64,000 nt of DNA from CALBZE01 sp036381255 (GCA_036381255.1 DASVDG010000131.1:1-64000), one strand, 5' to 3'. Shown: positions 7,058-16,686, numbered from the stretch's first letter. Translations and numbers: made by a program. Notes: a model not told the origin generated them from the sequence alone.

Positions 7058-9847
7058 TCACTTGCACTCGAACCAGTTCTCGCCCACGCCGATCTCCACC
7101 TCGAGCGGGACGTCGAGCAGGAACGCGCCCTCCATCAGCTCCTTGACCAGCGCGCGCGCGGCGTCGACCTCGCCCTTCGGCACCTCGAAGACCAGCTCGT
7201 CGTGCACCTGGAGGAGCATCCGCGCGCTCGAACGGCCGTCCGCCAGCGCGTTGTGGATGTCGATCATCGCGAGCTTGATGATGTCGGCCGCGGTGCCCTG
7301 GACGGGTGCGTTCGTGGCCGCGCGCTCGCCGAACTGGCGGATGTTGTAGTTGTCGCTGTTGATCTCCGGGATGTAGCGCCGGCGGCCGCTAAGCGTCTCG
7401 ACGAAGCCGTGGGTCTTCGCGTGCTCGATCTGCTCGTCGAGGTAGCGGCGCACGCCCGGGAACCGCTGGAAGTAGGCATCGATGAACTGCCGCGCCTCGG
7501 CGTTCGACGTGCCGAGCCGCTGCGCCAGCGCGAACGGGCCGATCCCGTAGATCGTCGCGAAGTTGATCGTCTTCGCCGCGCCGCGCATCTGCGGCGTCAC
7601 CTCCTCGGGGAGCACGTCGAAGACGAGTGCGGCGGTCTGCCGGTGGATGTCGACGCCGCGACGGAACGCCTCGACGAACGCCGGATCTCCGGACAGGTGC
7701 GCCAGGATCCGCAGCTCGATCTGCGAGTAGTCCGCGGCGAGGAACACGTGGCCCTCGGCCGGGACGAAACCCTTGCGGATCTCCGCGCCGATCTCCGTCC
7801 GGATCGGAATGTTCTGGAGGTTCGGGTCCGTCGATGAGAGGCGCCCCGTCGCAGCGACCGTCTGGTTGTAGTTCGTGTGCAGTCGGCCCGTCTCCGGGTT
7901 GACCAGCTTCGGCAGCGCGTCGACGTACGTTCCCTTCAGCTTGTCGAGCTGGCGGTACTCGATGAGCAGCTTCGGCAGCGCATGCCCCTGCGATGCCAGC
8001 GTCTCCAGCACGCTCGCGTCCGTCGACGGGCCCGTCTTCGTCCGCTTGATCACGGGGAGACCCAGCCGTTCGAACAGGATCTCCCGCAGCTGCGGCGTCG
8101 AGCCGATGTTGAACTCGCCGCCGGCCAGCTTGTAGATCTCCTCCCGGATGAGCGCGAGATCGCGGTCCAGCTTCTTCGCGACCTCGGCGAAGAAGCCGGT
8201 GTCGATGCGGATCCCGGCCCACTCCATGTCGGCCAACACCCGGACGAGCGGCATCTCGACCTTCTCGAACAGGTCCTCCAGCGCGAAGCGCTCGAGGTCG
8301 GCGCGGAACAGGTCGCGCAGCCGCAGCGTCACGTCCACGTCCTCGCACGCGTACTCGACGACCCGGTCGATCGCGCACTCCGCGATCGGGATCTGGTCCT
8401 TCCCCTTCCCGCACAGCTCCTCGTAGGTGATCGTGCGGTGGTCGAGGAACTGGAGCGCGAGCGAATCCATCCCGTGCTCGCGTCGGCCCGGGTCGAGGAC
8501 GTACGACGCGATCATCGTGTCGAACTCGATGCCGCGCAGCTCCACGCCGGCGCGCCGCAGCACCAGCAGGTCGTACTTCAGGTTCTGGCCGATCTTCCGG
8601 ACCGCGGGGTCCTCGAGCAGCGCCACGAGCGGCCGCATCGCCGGCGACGTCAGCGCCGGAAGGTTGAGCGCCGCGCCCGCGCCCGACGCGTCGTCGGCAC
8701 GCCCCCCGGCTTCCGCCGACCCGAGCTCGGGCGCGGCCGGCGGCCGGTGCGCGAACGGGAGATAGAACGCCTCTCCCGGCTCCAGCGCCAGACTGATACC
8801 GACCAGGTCGGCACGCATCGGGTCCGTGTCCGTGGTCTCCGTGTCCACGCAGACCTCGCCCTTGCCACGCACCCGCTCGACCAGCGCCGCCACTTCGTCG
8901 ACCGACGTGACCAGCCGGTAGTCGCTCTTCTCCCGCACTGCGTCTTCGACGGGCGACGCCAGCTCGCGGGCCAGCGAATGGAACTCGAGCTCCGTGAACA
9001 CCTGCCGCAGCGCCTCGCGGTCCGGCTCCTCGACGCGCAGCGCCTCCAGGTCCAGCTCGATCGGCAGGTGCGTCTGGATCGTCACGAGCTCCTTCGACAG
9101 GAGGACCAGGTCCCGGTGCGCCTCGAGCGCCTCCCGCGCGCGCTTCGCCGAGATGCCGTCCACGCGCGCAAGGATCTCCTCGACGGGGCCGTACTCCTCG
9201 ATCAGCTTGATCGCCGTCTTCGGCCCGATCCCCTTCGCGCCGGGGACGTTGTCCGACGAGTCGCCGATCAACGCCAGGTAGTCCGTCACCCGCTCCGGCG
9301 GCACGCCCAGCCGCTCCGACGCGTTGCGCGTGTCGACCCACTCCTCCTCGATCCCCGACGGCCCGCCCCGGCCCGGGTTCAGCAGGCAGACCCCCGGCCG
9401 GATGAGCTGGTAGAAGTCCTTGTCGCCCGAGACGATCACCGCCTCCAGCCCCGCGCTCACCGCCTTTTCCGCCAGCGTTCCGATCACGTCGTCGGCCTCG
9501 TGGTCCGGGAGCCGCAGGGTCGGGATGCGGAACGCGTGCAGCAGCTGCTCGATCCGCGGGATCGACGCCTTCAGCTCGTCCGGCATCTTCTCCCGCGTCG
9601 CCTTGTACTCCGGGTAGAGCTGCTCCCGCTGGCTCGTCCCCGCGTCCAGCACGACGCCGAGGTAGTCCGGCTCGTGTTCGTCGAGGATCTTCTGCAGGAA
9701 TTTCGTCACGCCCCACGCCGCCGAGGTGTTCTCGCCCCGCGACGTCATCAGCGGACGGCTGATCATCGCGAAGAACGAGCGGTAGATCAGCGCGTAGCCG
9801 TCCACCAGGAACAGGCGCGGCCGCGTCTTCGTCGGCTTCTCGACCAT
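7058..9847 (-). CDS. polA: DNA polymerase I
   Basis: A 929-aa three-domain Pol I. The 5' nuclease (about residues 8-290) has DHEADDVIG, SGDKDFYQL and GDSSDNVPG. The 3'-5' exonuclease has all acidic residues visible (VDTETTDTDP, NLKYDLLVL, YACEDVDVTL), so proofreading looks intact, unlike Taq-type enzymes. The polymerase domain has motif A DYSQIELRILAHLSGD, motif B RGAAKTINFATIYGIG and motif C QVHDELVFEV. The ATG at 9847 was chosen because GGGGAAG lies just upstream and the LFLVDGYALIYRSFFA start of the nuclease domain follows; the frame stays open far upstream only because of GC-rich antisense shadow. It functions in Okazaki-fragment processing and repair. Confidence 0.97.
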   Translation of the reverse strand: MVEKPTKTRPRLFLVDGYALIYRSFFAMISRPLMTSRGENTSAAWGVTKFLQKILDEHEPDYLGVVLDAGTSQREQLYPEYKATREKMPDELKASIPRIEQLLHAFRIPTLRLPDHEADDVIGTLAEKAVSAGLEAVIVSGDKDFYQLIRPGVCLLNPGRGGPSGIEEEWVDTRNASERLGVPPERVTDYLALIGDSSDNVPGAKGIGPKTAIKLIEEYGPVEEILARVDGISAKRAREALEAHRDLVLLSKELVTIQTHLPIELDLEALRVEEPDREALRQVFTELEFHSLARELASPVEDAVREKSDYRLVTSVDEVAALVERVRGKGEVCVDTETTDTDPMRADLVGISLALEPGEAFYLPFAHRPPAAPELGSAEAGGRADDASGAGAALNLPALTSPAMRPLVALLEDPAVRKIGQNLKYDLLVLRRAGVELRGIEFDTMIASYVLDPGRREHGMDSLALQFLDHRTITYEELCGKGKDQIPIAECAIDRVVEYACEDVDVTLRLRDLFRADLERFALEDLFEKVEMPLVRVLADMEWAGIRIDTGFFAEVAKKLDRDLALIREEIYKLAGGEFNIGSTPQLREILFERLGLPVIKRTKTGPSTDASVLETLASQGHALPKLLIEYRQLDKLKGTYVDALPKLVNPETGRLHTNYNQTVAATGRLSSTDPNLQNIPIRTEIGAEIRKGFVPAEGHVFLAADYSQIELRILAHLSGDPAFVEAFRRGVDIHRQTAALVFDVLPEEVTPQMRGAAKTINFATIYGIGPFALAQRLGTSNAEARQFIDAYFQRFPGVRRYLDEQIEHAKTHGFVETLSGRRRYIPEINSDNYNIRQFGERAATNAPVQGTAADIIKLAMIDIHNALADGRSSARMLLQVHDELVFEVPKGEVDAARALVKELMEGAFLLDVPLEVEIGVGENWFECK

Positions 9848-9879
9848 TCGGCTTCCCCGTTGGAGTTTCGCTGACACCA

Positions 9880-9909
9880 CTAATACCCCGTCGAGGGGGT
9901 TCTGTGCAA
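9880..9909 (-). promoter_or_regulatory. Candidate promoter of polA
   Basis: On the minus strand: TTGCAC (9904-9909), 18-nt spacer holding an ACCCC/GGGGT inverted repeat, TATTAG (9880-9885). Moderate match only. Confidence 0.4.
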
Positions 9910-10087
9910 TCGCGTGTGCGAAAACGCGGGGCTCGGGCGACACGCCGGCGCGCGCGACACCGCCCGGCTGAAACCTCGCCGCCCCGCCCCTCCGTAGAGG
10001 GTCGATCGCCGCGCTACGAAGTCGGTCGCCGCGAACCCGGATTCCACGTGGCCGGAGTCGACACCCGCGCCGGACTGGAGGTGACAC

Positions 10088-12535
10088 ATGAGACACACGC
10101 TGGAGGTCTGGATGAAGGACTTCCTGCACGGGGCGCGCGGCCTGCTCCGCGCGCCGGGATTCACGCTCGTGACCGTGGCGACGCTCGCGCTCGCCATCGG
10201 CGCGAACACGGCGATCTTCAGCGTGGTCGACGCCGTGCTCATCGATCCGCTCCCCTTCCCCGACGCCGACCGGCTCGTCTCGATCCGAGGATCCGCGCCC
10301 GGCTCCGACCTCCCGGCGGAGTTCGGCCTTGCGGACGAGGTCTTCGTCCAGTACCGCGACAACGCCACCATGCTCGAAGGGCTGGGCGCGATCCGCGGCG
10401 GCCAGACCACCGTCCGCGCGGAGGAGCAGGCCGACCGGCTCTTCGTCGCGCTCGCGAGCGCTTCGCTCTTCTCCACGCTGCGCGTGACGCCGATCCTCGG
10501 GCGCCTGCCCGCGCCGGACGACGGCGAGGACGTGGCCGTGATCAGCCACTGGCTCTGGACCTCCTGGTTCGGCGGCGATCCCTCGGTCGTGGGCCGATCG
10601 ATCGAGGTGAGCGGCCGACTGGTGACCGTGATCGGCGTCATGGGCCCCGAATTCACGTTCCCGAACGATCGCCTCGCCCTCTGGATCCACGGGCAGTTCG
10701 AGGAAGAGGAGATGGCGCTGACCGATGGCGGCGCAGGCGCTCTGAACCTCGTCGGCCGGCTGGCGCCCGGCGCGACCCGCGAAGGACTGGCGGCGCAGCT
10801 CGCGATCCTCGTCCGTCGCGTACCCGAGCGGTTCGGCGGCTCGGCCGAGTACCAGCGCCTCATCGAGCGGCACCGCCCGATCGTGCGCTCGCTCGCGGAC
10901 GAGCTCGTCGGCGACGTCGCGGGGCCGCTCCTGCTCCTGTTCGGCACCGTCGGCATCGTGCTCCTGATCGCGTGCGCGAACGTGGCCAATCTCTTCGTCG
11001 CCCGGTCGGAGAGCCGGCGCCAGGACCTCGCCGTGCGGCAGGCGCTCGGCGCGGGGCGCGCCAGCCTCATTCGCTCCCAGATGGCGGAGGCGCTGCTCCT
11101 GGCGGCGCTCGGCGGCGCGATCGGCGCGCTCCTCGCCTGGGCCGCCGTGCCGCTGCTCGTCCGCGCGGCGCCGGACGGCATACCGAACCTCGCCAAGGCC
11201 GGGCTGGACCCCGGTTCGCTGCTCTTCACCGCGGGCCTCTCGATCCTGGCCGCGTGCGCGTTCGGCCTGCTGCCGGCCATCCGCTTCTCGCATCCCCGAC
11301 TCGCCGGCGGGCTCCGGCAGGTCGGCGGGATCGGAACCGCGACCGGCAGCCTCGGCCGCCATGCGCTCGTCGTCGTGCAGACCGCCTCGGCGCTCGTCCT
11401 GCTGGTCGGCGCCGGACTCCTCGTCCGCAGCTTCGTCGAACTCACCCGCGTCGACCCCGGGTACGACACGGAGGACATCTTCACGTTCCAGATCGCACCG
11501 GAACGCGCCGAGCTCAACGACGGGCCGACGTACGCACGGTTCCACCAGACGTTCCTGGACCGCCTGTCCCGGCTGTCCGGCGTGGAGTCGGTCGGGCTCT
11601 CGCTGCTGCTCCCGCTGGACGAGGGGGCGGCGGCTGAGCGATTCGCCTCCGAGCGCACCGAAGCGGCGGGCGGCGTGCCCCCGCTCCTGCGCTTCACCGC
11701 GATCGGCGGCGACTACTTCGCGACGATGGGGATCTCGCTCCTGCGCGGCCGCGCCTTCGGGCGCGACGATCACGTCGTCGGACGGAACAACGCGATCGTC
11801 AGCGCCGCGGCCGCCGAGCTGCTCTGGCCCGGGGAGGACCCCCTCGGCAGACGCTTGCGCTTCGCCTCGGACACGATACACTGGTTCACCGTCGTCGGCG
11901 TCGTCGAGGACATCCTGCTGGAGGATTTCCGGCAGACGGCGGTCGACCCGATGGTCTACCTGCCCATGGTCGGGCCCGAGCCCCGGAGCTGGGCCGTCGG
12001 CTCGCCGGCGTACGTCGTCAAGTCCGCCCGCGCCAAGTCGCTGGCCCCGGAGATCCGCGAGCTCGTTCGCGAACTCGCCCCCGAATCGCCGATGTACCGG
12101 ATCTTCACCATGGAGGGGCTCGCCGCACGATCGATGGCCCGGCTCTCGTTCACGATGATCATGCTCGCCGTCGCCGCCGGGCTCGCGCTCGTCCTCGGCG
12201 CCGTCGGGCTGTACGGCGTCCTGTCGTACATCGTCACGCAGCGCACGCGCGAGATCGCGGTCCGCATGGCGCTCGGCGCGCAGGCGCCACAGGTCCGCCG
12301 CATGATCGTCCTCCAGGGCGGCCGCGTCACGCTGGCCGGCATCGCCATCGGCCTGGTGCTCGCCCTCGCGGTCACCCGGCTGCTGGCGAGCCTCCTCTAC
12401 GGCGTGGGGCCGATGGACGCGACGACGTTCGCTGCGATGTCGGCCGTGATGCTCGCCACCGCCGTGCTCGCGAGCTACGTTCCGGCACGGCGGGCGTCGG
12501 CCGTGGACCCCATGACGTCGCTGCGGGCGCAGTAG
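10088..12535 (+). CDS. Orphan duplicated ABC permease (ADOP/MacB-FtsX family)
   Basis: An 815-aa membrane protein with two MacB periplasmic-core plus FtsX units. Unit 1 has TM at about residues 22-45, a core domain, and FtsX helices about 285-405 (IVLLIACANVANLFVARSES). Unit 2 has TM about 425-450, a second core, and FtsX helices about 695-810 (LYGVLSYIVTQRTREIAVRM). The early RAPGFTLVTVATLALAIGAN and late RRASAVDPMTSLRAQ motifs are those of the acidobacterial duplicated orphan permeases. MacB/FtsX proteins are mechanotransmission machines rather than classical transporters. No ATPase is adjacent, as expected for the orphan family, so its partner and cargo are unknown. GGAGG precedes the start at good spacing. 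Confidence 0.88.
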   Translation: MRHTLEVWMKDFLHGARGLLRAPGFTLVTVATLALAIGANTAIFSVVDAVLIDPLPFPDADRLVSIRGSAPGSDLPAEFGLADEVFVQYRDNATMLEGLGAIRGGQTTVRAEEQADRLFVALASASLFSTLRVTPILGRLPAPDDGEDVAVISHWLWTSWFGGDPSVVGRSIEVSGRLVTVIGVMGPEFTFPNDRLALWIHGQFEEEEMALTDGGAGALNLVGRLAPGATREGLAAQLAILVRRVPERFGGSAEYQRLIERHRPIVRSLADELVGDVAGPLLLLFGTVGIVLLIACANVANLFVARSESRRQDLAVRQALGAGRASLIRSQMAEALLLAALGGAIGALLAWAAVPLLVRAAPDGIPNLAKAGLDPGSLLFTAGLSILAACAFGLLPAIRFSHPRLAGGLRQVGGIGTATGSLGRHALVVVQTASALVLLVGAGLLVRSFVELTRVDPGYDTEDIFTFQIAPERAELNDGPTYARFHQTFLDRLSRLSGVESVGLSLLLPLDEGAAAERFASERTEAAGGVPPLLRFTAIGGDYFATMGISLLRGRAFGRDDHVVGRNNAIVSAAAAELLWPGEDPLGRRLRFASDTIHWFTVVGVVEDILLEDFRQTAVDPMVYLPMVGPEPRSWAVGSPAYVVKSARAKSLAPEIRELVRELAPESPMYRIFTMEGLAARSMARLSFTMIMLAVAAGLALVLGAVGLYGVLSYIVTQRTREIAVRMALGAQAPQVRRMIVLQGGRVTLAGIAIGLVLALAVTRLLASLLYGVGPMDATTFAAMSAVMLATAVLASYVPARRASAVDPMTSLRAQ

Positions 12536-12588
12536 CTCGACTCATGCCGTCTCGCCTACGAACCGGCCGGTTCGGAGGAGGGCGGCTC

Positions 12589-12642
12589 ATGAACCCCGCG
12601 GCGATCGCGCCGGGGCAGCCGCCTGCCACACGCTCAACCTGA
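12589..12642 (+). CDS. Possible 17-codon micro-ORF with strong Shine-Dalgarno
   Basis: MNPAAIAPGQPPATRST, preceded by GGAGGAGGGCGG. It lies between the orphan permease and the small membrane protein, ending 13 nt before the latter's start. It may be a translational leader or a chance ORF. Confidence 0.25.
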   Translation: MNPAAIAPGQPPATRST

Positions 12643-12655
12643 CCCGGAGAACCGA

Positions 12656-13024
12656 ATGCGCACTCACGTCACCGTACTCGGATGGCTCCAGATCCTGCTG
12701 GGCGCATTCGACGCGCTCATCGCCCTGGCCACCTTCGGCGCGATCGCCGGCGCCGGCCTCCTCGCCGGACTCTCCGGCGAGCCCGGCATGCCCATCATCG
12801 GCGGCGTGCTCGGCACGATCGTCGGCTTCCTGGTCCTGCTGACCGCCATCCCGAATCTGCTGGCCGGGTTCGGACTGCTCGCCCACAAGCCCTGGGCGCG
12901 CATCCTGGCGCTGATCCTGGCCGTGCTCAACGCGTTCAAGTTCCCGTGGGGCACCGCGCTGGCCGTCTACACGTTCTGGGTGCTGCTGCACGCCGAGACG
13001 AAGCGGATGTTCCGCGGCGGGTGA
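12656..13024 (+). CDS. Small integral membrane protein
   Basis: A 122-aa protein with three or four predicted membrane helices (about residues 5-27, 32-45, 47-70 and 80-112). It begins VTVLGWLQILLGAFDALIAL and ends in a short basic tail (HAETKRMFRGG). A CGGAGA Shine-Dalgarno precedes the ATG. The pattern resembles small uncharacterised DUF-type membrane proteins. Nothing in the context gives a function; it follows the orphan permease by 120 nt on the same strand and may be co-transcribed. Confidence 0.7.
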   Translation: MRTHVTVLGWLQILLGAFDALIALATFGAIAGAGLLAGLSGEPGMPIIGGVLGTIVGFLVLLTAIPNLLAGFGLLAHKPWARILALILAVLNAFKFPWGTALAVYTFWVLLHAETKRMFRGG

Positions 13025-13130
13025 TCGCCCGCTTCGCGGGGGTCGGCTTCACGCAGTGGCGCCGGGTCGGGTACGAGGCGCCCGGGTCCGGCGTTGCGGA
13101 CTAACCAGCCCGGCTCGAACACCCACGAGC

Positions 13131-13167
13131 AAAGGCGCCCCGCCAGCCTCCTCGCTGGCGGGGCGCC
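13131..13167 (-). terminator. Intrinsic terminator of the cold-shock gene
   Basis: A 14-bp perfect stem (13134-13147 with 13154-13167), 6-nt loop. On the minus strand it is followed by TTTGCT. It lies 30 nt past the csp stop and also stands downstream of the small membrane protein. Confidence 0.75.
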
Positions 13168-13196
13168 CCGGCCCGGCATTCAATGGCCCGAGGTCC

Positions 13197-13397
13197 TCAG
13201 ACGCGGCTCACGTTGGCCGCCTGGAGGCCCTTCTCGGTCTGCCGAATCTCGAACTCCACCTCCTCGCCTTCGGCCAGCGTCTTGAACCCCTCCATCGTGA
13301 TCGCGGAGAAGTGCACGAACACATCCTCGCCGTCGGCCTGTTCAATGAAGCCGTAACCCTTGGCATCATTGAACCACTTGACCTTACCTCTGGCCAT
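13197..13397 (-). CDS. Cold-shock domain protein
   Basis: A 66-aa CspA-family OB-fold protein with RNP1 KGYGFIEQ and RNP2 VFVHFSAI, the usual nucleic-acid-binding surfaces, and the start MARGKVKWFNDAKG. These proteins melt RNA structure and act as transcription antiterminators or translation helpers. AGGAGGA precedes the start. It is a monocistronic unit with its own promoter (13453-13482) and terminator. The 5' UTR of about 50 nt is short compared with the long thermosensor leader of E. coli cspA, so that mechanism is not expected here. Confidence 0.95.
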   Translation of the reverse strand: MARGKVKWFNDAKGYGFIEQADGEDVFVHFSAITMEGFKTLAEGEEVEFEIRQTEKGLQAANVSRV

Positions 13398-13452
13398 TGA
13401 AGCAGTCCTCCTACAATGAGGTTGATGCAGGTCCTACTGCCCAGCGTGGACC

Positions 13453-13482
13453 AAGCTAAAGAGCCCGTATTGTCGATGTCAA
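13453..13482 (-). promoter_or_regulatory. Promoter of the cold-shock gene
   Basis: On the minus strand: perfect TTGACA (13477-13482), then TAGCTT at 18 nt (13453-13458) or TTTAGC at 16 nt. An A/T-rich tract resembling an UP element precedes the -35. Confidence 0.6.
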
Positions 13483-13504
13483 GCAAAATTTTGTTTTCGG
13501 AACG

Positions 13505-14128
13505 TCAAGGAAGTGGCGCCATTGCGGCCCATGCGACGATGCCCGCGGCGGGCGCGAGCCAGAGGTTGTCGTCGAACGGGACGGGGAGCAGTTCGAGCAC
13601 GGTCGTGGTCGCGGCGGTGACGACGGCGGGGGCGAGGTCCATGCCGGGCATGACCCAGGCGGCCGGGAGCGAGGCGAAGAAGCAGGCCAGGCCGCCTTCG
13701 AGGCTTTTGCCGGAGGCGAACCTGTTGCGGCCGAGGGCGCGCCCGGCGAGGGCCGCGGCGGCGTCGCCGATGCCGCCGACGACGATGCCGATGGCGGCGT
13801 AGGCCGGCGGCAGGAGGAGTACGGCGATGGCGAACCCTGCCGCAAGGGTGGTCGCGCCGGTGGTGCCGCGGTGCTCGCGTTCACGGAGCATTCCGCCGAA
13901 GGCGCGTTCGAAGAGGCGGCCGAACGTGGCGCTGCGTCGTCGGGCCTCCTCGATGGCGACGGCGACGAGGAACGTGCCGAGGAACAGCCAGGGCGTCGCG
14001 ACGGGAGGCGCTTCGAGCGCGACGGCGCCCGCGGCGATCGACGCGAGGACGTGGATCGCCTTGCGGGAGAGCTCGGGCCCGCCCGGCCGGGGGCGGGCGC
14101 CGCCCCGGGAGTTCGACCGGCGGATCAA
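13505..14128 (-). CDS. Diacylglycerol/polyprenol (dolichol) kinase-like membrane protein
   Basis: A 207-aa protein. RKAIHVLAS near the N-terminus, GKSLEGGLACF in the middle and PFDDNLWLAPAAG near the end match the CTP-dependent dolichol/phytol/diacylglycerol kinase and CdsA-like superfamily. Several membrane helices lie between. The likely reaction is phosphorylation of a lipid alcohol such as undecaprenol or diacylglycerol; the substrate is not readable. The start is TTG, directly after the TAA of the upstream transglycosylase (TAATTG), so it is translationally coupled and tied to envelope synthesis. No in-frame ATG precedes the HxxxA region. Confidence 0.75.
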   Translation of the reverse strand: MIRRSNSRGGARPRPGGPELSRKAIHVLASIAAGAVALEAPPVATPWLFLGTFLVAVAIEEARRRSATFGRLFERAFGGMLREREHRGTTGATTLAAGFAIAVLLLPPAYAAIGIVVGGIGDAAAALAGRALGRNRFASGKSLEGGLACFFASLPAAWVMPGMDLAPAVVTAATTTVLELLPVPFDDNLWLAPAAGIVAWAAMAPLP

Positions 14129-16555
14129 TTACCGGCCTTGCGTGGGGGCGGCGCCGGCGGCGCCGGTGTCGGGGGCGTTCCCGGCCGCAGCGCCGGCCGG
14201 TTCGGCGACCGCCTCGTCGTACAGCGCCGCGTAGACCCGGGCGTTCTGCTGAACGACCTTGACGTAGTGTCGGGTCTCGGCGTAGGGGATGCGCTCGGCG
14301 AAGAGTTCCTCGTCGCGGTATTCCGGGAAGTTGGACCAGCGGCTGACGCGGTGCGGCCCGGCGTTGTACGCGGCGAGAACGGAGGTCAGTCGGTCGCCGA
14401 AGCGGGACATGAGCTGGGCGATGTAGCGGGTCCCGAGATGGACGTTGATCTCGGGCTTCTCGAGCAGGCCCGTCTGGAACGACTCGATCCCGGCGGTGCG
14501 GGCGAGTGCGGAGCCGGTCTGGGGCATGATCTGCATCAGGCCGATCGCGCCGGCCGGGCTCTTGATCGCGGCGGTGAACAGCGACTCCTGCCGGATGAGT
14601 CCGGCGACGAGGAACGGGTCGAGGCCGCGCTCGCGTGCTTCGGCGACGATCAGCTCCCGGTAGGGGAACGGGTAGATGATCCGGAGCAGCCGCGGGTTCC
14701 AGGCGCCTTCGCGCTCGTGGATCTCCCAGCCGAGGCCGATCCCGGTGAAGGTGAAGCCGCGGTCGTTGAACGCCTCGGCGAGGGCGTAGAGTGCGCCGTC
14801 GCGCTTGAGGAAGTGGCGCTTGAGCCGTTCGAGCTCGAACTCGGCGGCGGCATCCTGGCCGAGCTCGCGGAGCAGGTCGAGGCGGACGAGCGCGCCGGCG
14901 ACTTCCTCGCGGATGGCGGGATCCTCGGGCGGCGCCGCCTCCATGGCGAAGTCCCAGAAGTCCTGGTCCAGCTCCTCGGCGGCACGGAGTCCGTACCAGC
15001 TAATGGGGTCGGCCCGGCGGACCTCGCGAAGCCGCTCGCGGACCAGGCCGTGCTGACCGAGCTGTTCGTAGCACTTCGCCGCCCAGTACGTCGCCTGCTG
15101 GTACCGGCGCCCGTCGGGGTGGAGGCGGCGGTACTCCTCGAAAATCGACGCGGCGCCCTCGTAGTCCTCCTCGACGAACGCGAGCCCGCCCAGCCGCATG
15201 AGTGCGAGGCCGGCCTCGTTGATGCTCGGCGCGATGGCCGCGGTGCGGCGGTAGTACTCGCGCGCGGTGTCGAGGCGGCCGGCGTCGTGGTCGAGGTCGG
15301 CGACGAGGAAGAGCGCTTCCGCGGCCGCGCGCTCGTTCGGGAACCGCTCGGCGGTACGCAGGAAGGTGGCCCGCCCGTCGTCGGCCCGTCCCTGGCGGTA
15401 CTGGGCGCGGCCGGCGAGGAAGAGCGCCTCGGCGCCGATGCGGTCGTTGGGTGCGGCATCGGCGAGGGCGAGGAGCAGCCGCTCGGCCTGGCCGTACCGG
15501 CCCTGGCGGTAGTAGCTGCGCGCAATTTCCAGCCGGACCTGGCCGCGTTCCAGCCCGGTGCCGCGCCCGGCCGCGAGGTACGCGTTGAGCCCGGCGCGGG
15601 CACGGTCCAGGTTGCCGTGCCGCAGGTACAACCGTCCGATGCGGAGCTCCTCTTCGGGCGAGAGGCCCGGCAGCTCACTGAGCTTGCGTGCGGCGTCGAC
15701 GGCGGCGATCGCGGAAGGCGCCGCCTCCATCGCCCGCCGGAAGGCGCCCTTCGCCGCTGTCGTGTCGCCCTGGAGCAGTCTCAGGTCGCCACTCGCCACC
15801 CACGCCGCCGCGCGGCGGCCGGCGTCCTCGAGCGCGTTCGCCGCGGCCGTCGCGGCCTGCTCGGCCCCGGCCAGGTCGCCGGCGTTGACGTGGGCATCGA
15901 CGCTGATCCGCCACCCCCACTCCCGTGCGAGGTACGGGTCGACCGCGTCCAGCCGCGCGCGCACTGTCGCCGTGTCGCCCGCCTCGGCGGCCGCGCGTGC
16001 GGCGAAGACGGCGGCCCAATCGCCGAGCTCGGGCACGCCTTCGGCGGCGCGGTCGAAGGCGCGGACCGCCTCGCCCGCGTTGCCGGCGCCGGCGAGCGCG
16101 AGTCCGCGGCGCCACTCGGCGAGGCCGCGCTCGCGGCCGCCGGCCGCGGCCACGGCCAGGTAGTGGCCGAGTGCATCCTCGCTCTCGACGAACCGCCCCA
16201 GCTCGAGCCGGCTCTGGCCGAGCAGGCTCCAGCCGAGCCCGTTCGCCACGCTGTCCAGCCAGTCCCGACCGGCCAGCAGCCGCTCGACCCGGGCCCAGGC
16301 GCCCCACCCCGCCTCCGCCTGCGCGGCGAGCAGGATCGTCTCCGGCTCCGGATCCGGGACCGTGGCGAGGTACTCGCGCAGGATCCGGCTCGCGCGCCAG
16401 TAGCGCCCCTGCCGCATCGCCTCGAGCGCCTCGGGGGGCACCTCGGGCGTTTCCGGCCCCGGCGCCGCCGCCGTCGTGCCGACCGAATCGAGGAGCGCGG
16501 GGCCGAGTGCCGCCGCGAGGAAGAGAACTGCGATGACGAGGTACCGTGAAAACAT
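14129..16555 (-). CDS. Soluble lytic murein transglycosylase with TPR-like N-terminal region
   Basis: An 808-aa protein. The ATG at 16555 gives a clean signal sequence (MFSRYLVIAVLFLAAALGPA); an upstream in-frame ATG adds 20 residues that would spoil it. Residues about 60-600 are a helical superhelix of TPR-type repeats (for example YYRQGRYGQAERLLLALADA), as in Slt70. The C-terminal SLT domain has catalytic Glu in LIRQESLFTAAIKSPAGAIG, then GLMQIMPQTG and AAYNAGPHRVSRW. It cleaves peptidoglycan glycan strands with 1,6-anhydro-muropeptide release in the periplasm. It is followed without a gap by the lipid-kinase-like gene. Confidence 0.92.
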   Translation of the reverse strand: MFSRYLVIAVLFLAAALGPALLDSVGTTAAAPGPETPEVPPEALEAMRQGRYWRASRILREYLATVPDPEPETILLAAQAEAGWGAWARVERLLAGRDWLDSVANGLGWSLLGQSRLELGRFVESEDALGHYLAVAAAGGRERGLAEWRRGLALAGAGNAGEAVRAFDRAAEGVPELGDWAAVFAARAAAEAGDTATVRARLDAVDPYLAREWGWRISVDAHVNAGDLAGAEQAATAAANALEDAGRRAAAWVASGDLRLLQGDTTAAKGAFRRAMEAAPSAIAAVDAARKLSELPGLSPEEELRIGRLYLRHGNLDRARAGLNAYLAAGRGTGLERGQVRLEIARSYYRQGRYGQAERLLLALADAAPNDRIGAEALFLAGRAQYRQGRADDGRATFLRTAERFPNERAAAEALFLVADLDHDAGRLDTAREYYRRTAAIAPSINEAGLALMRLGGLAFVEEDYEGAASIFEEYRRLHPDGRRYQQATYWAAKCYEQLGQHGLVRERLREVRRADPISWYGLRAAEELDQDFWDFAMEAAPPEDPAIREEVAGALVRLDLLRELGQDAAAEFELERLKRHFLKRDGALYALAEAFNDRGFTFTGIGLGWEIHEREGAWNPRLLRIIYPFPYRELIVAEARERGLDPFLVAGLIRQESLFTAAIKSPAGAIGLMQIMPQTGSALARTAGIESFQTGLLEKPEINVHLGTRYIAQLMSRFGDRLTSVLAAYNAGPHRVSRWSNFPEYRDEELFAERIPYAETRHYVKVVQQNARVYAALYDEAVAEPAGAAAGNAPDTGAAGAAPTQGR

Positions 16556-16588
16556 GTGCCGCACCCCGGCGAACCCTGGACCTGCCGT

Positions 16589-16615
16589 GTGGGGCGGCCC
16601 GTCGGGCCGCCCCAC
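16589..16615 (-). terminator. Hairpin between the GWxTD and transglycosylase genes
   Basis: A 12-bp perfect stem GTGGGGCGGCCC / GGGCCGCCCCAC with a 3-nt loop, in the 131-nt gap. There is no T tract, so termination may be partial. Confidence 0.45.
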
Positions 16616-16686
16616 CGACGCTTCATTGCAACCTGTACGCCGCGGGTGCGTCCGCGGCCATCAATGCGCCGAACCGACGGCGCCCG

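Noticed and set aside
9848..11881. The polA reading frame stays open for about 680 codons upstream, antisense to the permease gene, suggesting a giant fusion.
   Set aside because: The upstream part is low-complexity Arg/Glu/Ala sequence mirroring the permease codons, and polA has a good start with Shine-Dalgarno at 9847.
13871..16549. A plus-strand frame of about 890 codons opposite the lytic transglycosylase.
   Set aside because: Antisense shadow; the minus strand has the SLT motifs and signal peptide.
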